DNA of 62,204 nt from an uncultured bacterium (GTDB lineage: Bacteria > Planctomycetota > UBA1135 > GCA-002686595), in contig CALLKX010000031.1 in assembly GCA_938083085.1 (NCBI GenBank), positions 1 through 62,204 on the forward strand. Reading direction: 5' to 3'. The translations under genes were made by a program, and so were the position numbers. Every line of letters begins with the position of its first letter. Within the stretch, counting starts at the first letter, position 1. Shown in pieces: positions 52,629 to 59,547 of the stretch. A model generated the notes under the pieces. That model was not told where the DNA came from. It made no database searches and was given only the letters and a program-made list of their open reading frames with translations.

Positions 52629-53597
52629 GTGAAGCCCCTCCTCGCACTCTCCGTCGGTGACCCCTCCGGGATCGGCCCCGAGATCGCGCCCCTCGCGGTG
52701 AATGCCGTACGTGATGAGGCGCGGGTCGTCGTGCTTGGGCACGGAGCGGTCAGGCCAGACGGGATCCCCCTCGTGGAGACGACCGCGGGCATGGGGTCGC
52801 ACTCCGTGGCGTGGATCGACACGGGCGGCCCTGCGGAGTGGACTCTTGGAGAGGTTCAGGAGAGCTGCGGTGCGGCCGCCCTGAGCGCCCTCCGCAAGGG
52901 GCATGAGCTCGCCCTCGCCGGGGAGGTCGACGCCCTTGTCACCGGGCCGGTCAACAAGGCCGCCATGCACGCCGCAGGGGAAACGGTCGAGGGGCAGACC
53001 GAGCTTCTGAGCCGCTGGTCGGGGGCTGAGCGCTACGAGATGATGGGCTTCGTCGGCCAGCTCCGAGTGATGCTCGCGACCCGCCACATCTCTCTCCGCG
53101 AGGCGTTGGACCGGATCACGACGGAACATGTTCTCGACCGGCTCCTCTTCCTTGATGAGGCGCTGCGCTCGATCGGGCTGGCGGATCCGCTCGTTGGGCT
53201 CGCCGGGCTCAATCCCCACGCCGGGGAAGGGGGGCTCTTTGGACGGGAGGAGATCGAGGTCCTCGCGCCGGCAGTGGAGCTGGCCCGGGCGCAGGGGATG
53301 CGCATTGAGGGCCCCGTCGCCCCGGATTCGGTCTTTGTCCGGGGCCTGAGAGGGGAGTTTGACGCCGTGCTCGCGCTCTATCACGACCAGGCGTTCATCC
53401 CGCTCAAGCTGGCCGGGGCCGATTCCGGGGTGACCTTCATTCCGGGACTCCCGTACCGCCGTTTCAGTCCGATGCACGGTACAGCGTTCGATATCGTCGG
53501 AAAGAGGCGCTCGGATGGGCAACCTGTCGCAGATCCGGCGAATCTCACCGAAGCTCTTCGTGTGGCGTCGAGGATCACCCGCCGAATAGCCGATTAG
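52629..53597 (+). CDS. pdxA: 4-hydroxythreonine-4-phosphate dehydrogenase
   Basis: The protein has 322 residues from a GTG start at 52629, preferred to the upstream in-frame start because it gives MKPLLALSVGDPSGIGPEI, the usual PdxA beginning. Other motifs are VTGPVNKAAMH, LAGLNPHAGEGGLFGREE, AVLALYHDQAFIPLK and GTAFDIVGK. It oxidises 4-phosphohydroxy-L-threonine in the DXP-dependent route to pyridoxal phosphate, using NAD and a divalent metal. No pdxJ is seen nearby. Confidence 0.94.
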   Translation: MKPLLALSVGDPSGIGPEIAPLAVNAVRDEARVVVLGHGAVRPDGIPLVETTAGMGSHSVAWIDTGGPAEWTLGEVQESCGAAALSALRKGHELALAGEVDALVTGPVNKAAMHAAGETVEGQTELLSRWSGAERYEMMGFVGQLRVMLATRHISLREALDRITTEHVLDRLLFLDEALRSIGLADPLVGLAGLNPHAGEGGLFGREEIEVLAPAVELARAQGMRIEGPVAPDSVFVRGLRGEFDAVLALYHDQAFIPLKLAGADSGVTFIPGLPYRRFSPMHGTAFDIVGKRRSDGQPVADPANLTEALRVASRITRRIAD

Positions 53598-53650
53598 ACT
53601 CTTGGAGGCACCGCTCGCCGTTGCGAGCCCGGCCGCCTCTCCCCCAAATC

Positions 53651-55294
53651 ATGATCCAGCGCCAGAAGAAGAAGATCGTCCTTTACCAGCCAAAGCAGGT
53701 CGACGACAGCCTCGGTGTCGAGTCCAGCAAGGACATGCTTCCGCTCGAGCTGATGACGATCGCGGCCTTCCCGCTAGAGGACGGTTTCGACGTCAAGATC
53801 ATCGACGGGAGCCTCTACAACGGCACCGAGGGCCACGAGCGCTTCATTCACGAGGCCGACGGCGCGCTAATGGTGGGGACCACGGCCATCCTCGGCTTCA
53901 TGGTCACCGACAGCTGGCTTGCCATGAAGGCGCTGAAGCAGCGGCTGCCTGACATGCCGGCGATCATCGGCGGCTGGTTCGCCAGCGTGAAGCCGGACCT
54001 CATGCTCGAGACGGGGCTCTATGAGTGCGTGGTCATCGGGCAGGGCGAGCTCATCTTCAGGGATGTGGTCAACGCCATCGATAGCGGTGAGTCTCTCGAG
54101 TCCATCGAGGGCATCGCGTACATGAAGGACGGCGAGGTCATCAAGACTCCGCGCCGCTCTGTGGCGGGCTGGGACAAGGTCCCCAACGTCCCCTGGCACC
54201 TGATCGACCCCGAGCCTTACCGTGAGCACCAGATGCGCGCTCAGTCCGCGCGCGACGTGCTCCGCCTGCCGACGCCGCCCTGGATCGGACACGGCAAGCC
54301 GTACTTTGGGATCACGTACTTCTCGAGCTATGGCTGCCCGGAGCCGTGCGGCTTTTGCTGCAGCCCTGAGATCAGCATGCGCCGCTGGAAGTGTATGCCT
54401 GCGGAGCGGATGCTCGACGACATCGAGGAGCTTCACGATCGCTGGGGCTTCGATTCGATTCGGTTCCACGACGCGAACTTCGGCGTGATGCAGAAGCGGA
54501 CGCGCGCCTTCGCCGAGGGCCTCCTGAAGCGGGACCTGCGCATCGGGTGGAACTCGTTCATCGAGACGCACTCCATCCTCAACTACAAGCAGGACACGCT
54601 CGACATGATGGCCGAGTCCGGCATGTACGTGGCGGAGATCGGCGCCGAGGCGGGCCTCGACGAGATGATGCAGCGCATCGGCAAGCCCATCAAAGGCGAC
54701 GACAACATCGCGGCGGCAGTCGAGATGGACCGCCGAGGCGTCCAGGGGTCGATCACCTACATCATCGGCTACCCCGGCGAGAGTGAGGAGTCGATGATGG
54801 CGACCATCGACCAGTGCCGCCGGCTGCACAATGCCGCGCCGCTCGCACGGCCCAACGTGTGGCCCTATCGGCCGATCCCGGGCACGGTCATGTGGGACGA
54901 GTCTGTGGCGCTCGGCTACCAGGGGCCGACCACGATCCCGGAGTGGGGATCGATCGGCGAGTATCATCTCGAGGAGACCTGGCCCGGCAACATCCCGCCC
55001 AGGGTCGCCAAGGCGCGGATGATGTATCAGCATCACGCGACCCTCAGCTATGGCCTGGCCCGGGGCAAGGTCGGCTGGTGGGAGCGGCGCGCGCAGCGTC
55101 GTCTCGAGGACGGCAGCTTTGCGAGCGCGCGGCTCGAGGCCAAGGCCTTTGGCGCCTACAGCAAGCTGTCTCGCCGCCTCTTCGGGGGCGTCGATACGGT
55201 CCGCAGTTGGGTTGATCCCGGGCACAAGACCGGGACGAGCGGCAACAAGGCCTCGCGCGCGTCGGTGTCCATGACGGACGCAACCAAGGGCTGA
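53651..55294 (+). CDS. B12-binding-type radical SAM protein
   Basis: The protein has 547 residues from the ATG at 53651. An N-terminal cobalamin-binding-like Rossmann domain (residues 8-150) is followed by a radical SAM core with the cluster motif CPEPCGFC (Cys229, Cys233, Cys236; CxxxCxxC). The region MYVAEIGAEAGLDEMMQRIGK and the GYPGESEESMMATID segment are typical of BchE/P-methylase-like subfamilies. The reaction (methylation, cyclisation or thiomethylation) cannot be assigned. It follows pdxA by 53 bases on the same strand and may share its transcript. Confidence 0.87.
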   Translation: MIQRQKKKIVLYQPKQVDDSLGVESSKDMLPLELMTIAAFPLEDGFDVKIIDGSLYNGTEGHERFIHEADGALMVGTTAILGFMVTDSWLAMKALKQRLPDMPAIIGGWFASVKPDLMLETGLYECVVIGQGELIFRDVVNAIDSGESLESIEGIAYMKDGEVIKTPRRSVAGWDKVPNVPWHLIDPEPYREHQMRAQSARDVLRLPTPPWIGHGKPYFGITYFSSYGCPEPCGFCCSPEISMRRWKCMPAERMLDDIEELHDRWGFDSIRFHDANFGVMQKRTRAFAEGLLKRDLRIGWNSFIETHSILNYKQDTLDMMAESGMYVAEIGAEAGLDEMMQRIGKPIKGDDNIAAAVEMDRRGVQGSITYIIGYPGESEESMMATIDQCRRLHNAAPLARPNVWPYRPIPGTVMWDESVALGYQGPTTIPEWGSIGEYHLEETWPGNIPPRVAKARMMYQHHATLSYGLARGKVGWWERRAQRRLEDGSFASARLEAKAFGAYSKLSRRLFGGVDTVRSWVDPGHKTGTSGNKASRASVSMTDATKG

Positions 55295-55304
55295 GCTCGC
55301 GCGA

Positions 55305-55340
55305 GAGCCCTCAGCGGAACAGGAGCCCTCAGCGGGGCGG
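55305..55340. repeat. two 18-base direct repeats at a convergent junction
   Basis: The unit gagccctcagcggaacag is followed directly by gagccctcagcggggcgg. The second copy covers the last codons of the histidine kinase gene on the minus strand, so the pair may have arisen by local duplication of the kinase 3-prime end. Confidence 0.8.
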
Positions 55341-56942
55341 GGACAGGAACTCCACCATGACCTCCTGCAGGAGGGGGAGCCGCACCGGCTTCTCGAGGAA
55401 GCCGTTCATCCCCGAGTCGGTCGCGTCATCGCGGTCGTGTTCGAAGGCGCCTGCGGTGAACGCGACGATCGGGAGGTCCCGCCAGGCGACGTCCAGCTGA
55501 CGTATCTCTCGGGTCGCTTCGGTACCGGCCATGACCGGCATCATCAGGTCCATGAGCACGAGGTCGAAGGGCGACCTGGCGACCGCCTCGACCGCGGCGC
55601 GCCCGTTGGAGACCACCTCACCCTGTGCGCCGAGCTTCTCGACGAGCCTGAGGGCGATGACCTGGTTCATTTGGTTGTCCTCCACGATGAGGACCCGCGC
55701 CCCAGGGAAGAGCACCAGCCCGGTGGAGGCCGGGGCCGCCTCCTCCGCGACGCTTGGCTGGGCGCTCCCCTCGGTTGGCTTGGCCTCGAATGTGAAGGCG
55801 AAGGTGCTGCCGCCCCCGTCGCTGTAGACCAACTCCAGCGCCCCGCCCATGGCCCGAGCCAGCTCGCTTGAGATCGCAAGACCGAGCCCGGTGCCGCCGA
55901 ACTCCCGGGTCACAGAGTCGTCTGCCTGGGTGAACGGGTCGAAGAGGGATGCCTGAGCCGCCTTGGCGATGCCGATCCCCGTATCCGAGACGGTGACGCG
56001 AGCGGTCTCCTCGGAGAGGAGTTCGAGGACCACGCGAATGCCCCCCGCGGAGGTGAACTTCACCGCGTTCCCGACGAGATTGGCGATGACCTGGCCGATC
56101 CGCCGCCCGTCGCCGGATCTCGGCGCCTCGAGCCCCTCACCGCATTGGACCTCCACTTCGAGCCCCTTTGCCGCGGCCTTGGCCTCGAACTGATCGGCCA
56201 CGCGCTGGACGACCTCGGGCAAGAGTATCGGGTGTAGCGTGAGGTCGGCGCCGCTCGCCTCCAGCTTGGACAGGTCGAGGATGTCGTTCACAAGGGCGAG
56301 GAGCGACTGCGCGCAGGAGTCCATCGTCGCGATCTGCTCGCGCTGCTCGCCGGTCAGCTTGGTCGTCCTCAAGAGGTCGATCATCGCTCCGAATCCGTTG
56401 AGGGGCGTCCGGATCTCGTGGCTCATCACCGCGAGGAAGCGCTCCTTGGCCCGGACCGCGGCGTGCGCGTCATTCAGGGCTGCACTGAGCTCCTTGCCCA
56501 GCTCGCGGGCGTCCGTCAGGGCGGTCTTGTTCGCCTGCATGACCAGCAGCAGGTCCGGGGTGGAATCGCTCGGCGGGAAGTCCGCCAGGGTCAACCTCTG
56601 GGCAGCGACCTCGCTCACGCTGCGGAGAACTGGAGACCCGATGAAGGCCACCTGTCCGCCCGCGCGCAGGGGGAGCACGCTCCCCTTGATTCTGAGGTCA
56701 GATGCTCGTTGGCGCAGGACGACGGTGACCCCGGGTGAGGGCACGATCGCAGCGAATGAGCCGACGTTCCGGGGGCGGAGCACTTCGAAGGCGGCGTCCA
56801 CCTCATCGCCCTTCCGCACGTCCTCCCGCCGGCTAAGGACCTCCCCGACCACCGAGACGCGATGCTCGTGATCGAGAATGAAGCCGAATGGGAACGACTC
56901 TGCGAATCGCTCACAGGAGAGCGAGACCTCGACGTCGCTCAT
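55329..56942 (-). CDS. HNOBA hybrid sensor histidine kinase, partner of H-NOX
   Basis: The protein has 537 residues. Residues 8-120 form an HNOBA-type domain (FAESFPFGFILDHEHRV), which in other bacteria pairs with H-NOX proteins. A coiled linker leads to HisKA with MSHEIRTPLNG (His175), a HATPase with GQVIANLVGNAVKFT, DTGIGI and EFGGTGLGLAI, and a C-terminal receiver with Asp465 in LVLMDLMMPVM. There are no membrane segments. The upstream H-NOX gene overlaps by four bases, so sensor and kinase are made together. The next phosphotransfer partner is not encoded here. Confidence 0.92.
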   Translation of the reverse strand: MSDVEVSLSCERFAESFPFGFILDHEHRVSVVGEVLSRREDVRKGDEVDAAFEVLRPRNVGSFAAIVPSPGVTVVLRQRASDLRIKGSVLPLRAGGQVAFIGSPVLRSVSEVAAQRLTLADFPPSDSTPDLLLVMQANKTALTDARELGKELSAALNDAHAAVRAKERFLAVMSHEIRTPLNGFGAMIDLLRTTKLTGEQREQIATMDSCAQSLLALVNDILDLSKLEASGADLTLHPILLPEVVQRVADQFEAKAAAKGLEVEVQCGEGLEAPRSGDGRRIGQVIANLVGNAVKFTSAGGIRVVLELLSEETARVTVSDTGIGIAKAAQASLFDPFTQADDSVTREFGGTGLGLAISSELARAMGGALELVYSDGGGSTFAFTFEAKPTEGSAQPSVAEEAAPASTGLVLFPGARVLIVEDNQMNQVIALRLVEKLGAQGEVVSNGRAAVEAVARSPFDLVLMDLMMPVMAGTEATREIRQLDVAWRDLPIVAFTAGAFEHDRDDATDSGMNGFLEKPVRLPLLQEVMVEFLSPPR

Positions 56943-57490
56943 GACTCCGAGGCACCTTCGCGGAGGCGGAACTTCTGGTGTCCAGGAGCGCTACCGTCCA
57001 GAAGCTCAATCTCGATTGAGGTGTCAAAGCGCTTGGCGAGGCCCTTGATCAGGCCGATGACCATCGGCGCGAGGCCGTCCCGCTTGGAGTAGTAGTGCAG
57101 GATGCTGGACCCGTCCTCGAGGGCCTCTCGATCGAAGCTCGGGGGAACCAGGTCAGGCATGGCATCCCCGATGCGCTCGTGCATCGCGTCGAGGTTGTCG
57201 AGGAATTCGTTGAGGGTGCTGCCCATGAGCGAGACGAGGTCGCCGTACCCCTCCTCGATCGTGTAGACCGTCCAATACTCTCCGAAGGCCTCGAGGATCG
57301 TCTCGGCCGGCAACTCGAGGGTCTCTGAGGCAGCCTCGACCAGCCGATAGGTGACCGCGTCGTCGTAGACCTCCATCGCGACAAATCCGCCTGGATCGAG
57401 ATCCGCCCGTTGGCAGATGGTGTTCCACGCCGCATCTCCAAAGCGGCTCTGGACGAGGCCCTTGATGGCGCGGTTGACGAGTCCATACAT
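56939..57490 (-). CDS. H-NOX heme gas-sensor protein
   Basis: The protein has 183 residues, the normal stand-alone length. It starts MYGLVNRAIKGLV as most bacterial H-NOX proteins do. The proximal heme ligand is His104 in FLDNLDAMHERI, the conserved proline follows in DLVPPSF, and the heme propionate motif YxSxR is Tyr133-Ser135-Arg137 in HYYSKRDGLAPMVIGL. Such proteins usually bind NO and control a coupled kinase, here the HNOBA kinase whose start overlaps this gene. Whether it can bind oxygen (distal tyrosine) cannot be told by eye. Confidence 0.95.
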   Translation of the reverse strand: MYGLVNRAIKGLVQSRFGDAAWNTICQRADLDPGGFVAMEVYDDAVTYRLVEAASETLELPAETILEAFGEYWTVYTIEEGYGDLVSLMGSTLNEFLDNLDAMHERIGDAMPDLVPPSFDREALEDGSSILHYYSKRDGLAPMVIGLIKGLAKRFDTSIEIELLDGSAPGHQKFRLREGASES

Positions 57491-57620
57491 ATCGAATTCG
57501 TGGCAGAGAAGGGGGGGGCAGGCTCGCTACATGAGACCCCGAAGTCTCTCGCCCGTCCACACCGTGCCGCTGCCTTGGCGCGGATTGGCACAACTTGCCC
57601 GGTCGCGTCTGGCCCAGCCC

Positions 57621-59543
57621 TCAGAGGTCGACTTCGGTGGCCTCTTCCGCGCGGTCCATGATGAACCGGAACCGCGCGGAGGGGTCCTTGCCCATGAGAT
57701 CGTTCATCACGCGATCGGTGACCAGCCCGTCCGCGATCTCGACGCGCAGCAGGCGGCGCTGAGCGGGGTCGAGCGTCGTTTCCCAGAGCGTGCGGGGCAT
57801 CATCTCCCCGAGGCCCTTGAAGCGGGTGATCGAGGGCGCCGATCGGCCGCTGCCGTGCTCGGAGATGATCCGGTCTCGGTCCGCCTCGTCCGCGGCCCAC
57901 CACGTCTCCTTGGCGATGTCGACGCGATAGAGAGGGGGCACCGCGATGTACAGGCGCCCGGCGGAGATGAGCCCGGGCAGGTGCCGGTAGAAGAACGTCA
58001 ACAGCAGCGTCGTGATGTGATGCCCGTCCGAGTCGGCGTCCGCCAGCAGGATGACCCGCTGGTAGCGGAGCTTCGAGAGGTCAAAGTCTGTCCCAATTCC
58101 GCAGCCCAGCGCGGTCAGGAGGTCGGACAGCTCCTTGTTGTCCAGGACCTTCTTGAGCCCGGCGTCTTCGGTGTTCAGGACCTTCCCGCGCAGGGGGAGG
58201 ATGGCCTGGTGCGTCCGGTCTCTGCCCTGCTTGGCCGAGCCGCCGGCGGAGTCACCCTCGACGATGAAGAGCTCGGAGTTGTCGCGGTTCTTTGTCGAGC
58301 AGTCGGAGAGCTTGCCGGGGAGCGTCAGGCGGCTGGTGGCCGACTTGCGGGAGACGGAGGCCGAGGCCGCTCGGCTAGCGGCGCGGGCCCGGCTAGCGGC
58401 GATGACCCGGGTGATGATCTGCTCGGCGGTCGAGCTCTTCGAGTTCAGCCACTTCTCCAGCGCCGGCCGCAGAGCGCCGTCCACGAGGGCCTGGACCTCG
58501 GGGTTGTTGAGCCGGTCCTTCGTCTGGCCCTGGAACTGGGGGTCGGCGATGAAGACCGACAGGATGCCGAGGATCCCCTCGCGGATGTCCTCGTGCGTGA
58601 TCTTGACGCCGCGCGGGGTCAGCTTGTGGGTCTCGATGTAGTTCCGGACGGCCTTGTTGAGCCCGGCTCGGAAGCCGTTCTCATGGCTCCCGCCCGAGCT
58701 GGTCGTGATGCCGTTGACGTAGCTCCGAACGTGCTCGTCCGTGGAGTCAGTCCACTGGAAGACCATCTCGACGCGCGCGTCGGCGGTCTCCTTGGCGAGG
58801 AAGAACGCCTCCTCGTGGATGGGGGAGGCCGAGCGGGACTTGCTGACGTCGTCCAGGTAGTCACGGATTCCGTTCTCGTGCCGGAAGACGGTGCGCTTGC
58901 CAGTCACCTCATCCACGAAGACCATCTTCACGTTGGAGTGAAGGAACGCCGCGGTCTCAAGGCGCTGCTGCAGCGTCTCGGAGTTGAAGGTCGTCTTGGG
59001 GAAGATCTTCGGGTCCGGCGTGAACGTGATCGTCGTCCCCGAGCCGCGGACCTCCTTGTCCTTCGCCTTGAGGAGCTTGGTCGCGGGGACCCCGCGCACG
59101 AAGTCCATCTTGTACTGCCCCCCGTCGCGACGGATGACGGCCGTGAGCTTCTTGGAGAGGGCGTTGACGACCGAGGCACCGACGCCGTGCAGGCCGCCGG
59201 AGGTCTTGTAGTTCCCGTCGCCGTCGTTCTGGAACTTGCCGCCCGCGTGCAGCTCCGTGAGGACCAGCTCGAGACCGGACTTGCCGGTCTTCTTGTTCCG
59301 GTCGACGGGGATTCCGCGCCCGTTGTCGGCGATGGTCACCGTCTCGCCGGTCTTGTGCAGCGTGAGGGTGATCTCGGACGCGTAGCCGTTCATGGCCTCG
59401 TCCACGGAGTTGTCCAGGACCTCCCACACGAGGTGGTGGAGGCCAGCGCTGTTCACGCCGCCGATGTACATCCCGGGGCGCTTGCGCACAGCCTCGAGAC
59501 CCTGGAGGACGGTGAGTTGGTCTGCGGTGTAAGCCTTGGCCAT
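57621..59543 (-). CDS. parE: type II topoisomerase subunit B (ParE/GyrB-like)
   Basis: The protein has 640 residues, near the usual length of short GyrB/ParE. The GHKL ATPase domain shows EVLDNSVDEAMNGYA, IADNGRGIPVD and TSGGLHGVGASVVNALS; the transducer has QTKDRLNNPEV; the TOPRIM part has IVEGDSAGGSAKQGRD, LPLRGKVLN and DADSDGHHI. It forms the ATPase half of a DNA gyrase or topoisomerase IV with the subunit encoded just upstream, four bases apart. Assignment to ParE rather than GyrB rests mainly on that partner. Confidence 0.92.
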   Translation of the reverse strand: MAKAYTADQLTVLQGLEAVRKRPGMYIGGVNSAGLHHLVWEVLDNSVDEAMNGYASEITLTLHKTGETVTIADNGRGIPVDRNKKTGKSGLELVLTELHAGGKFQNDGDGNYKTSGGLHGVGASVVNALSKKLTAVIRRDGGQYKMDFVRGVPATKLLKAKDKEVRGSGTTITFTPDPKIFPKTTFNSETLQQRLETAAFLHSNVKMVFVDEVTGKRTVFRHENGIRDYLDDVSKSRSASPIHEEAFFLAKETADARVEMVFQWTDSTDEHVRSYVNGITTSSGGSHENGFRAGLNKAVRNYIETHKLTPRGVKITHEDIREGILGILSVFIADPQFQGQTKDRLNNPEVQALVDGALRPALEKWLNSKSSTAEQIITRVIAASRARAASRAASASVSRKSATSRLTLPGKLSDCSTKNRDNSELFIVEGDSAGGSAKQGRDRTHQAILPLRGKVLNTEDAGLKKVLDNKELSDLLTALGCGIGTDFDLSKLRYQRVILLADADSDGHHITTLLLTFFYRHLPGLISAGRLYIAVPPLYRVDIAKETWWAADEADRDRIISEHGSGRSAPSITRFKGLGEMMPRTLWETTLDPAQRRLLRVEIADGLVTDRVMNDLMGKDPSARFRFIMDRAEEATEVDL

Positions 59544-59547
59544 CGTG

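Noticed and set aside
57586..57598. A sigma-54-like promoter (TGGCACAACTTGC) near the H-NOX gene
   Set aside because: The GG to GC spacing is two bases short of the required distance and the orientation does not lead into a gene start.
58340..58420. Ser/Ala/Arg-rich insert in the topoisomerase B protein
   Set aside because: It aligns with the normal charged helix before LPGKLSDC in GyrB/ParE; composition is unusual but there is no real insertion.
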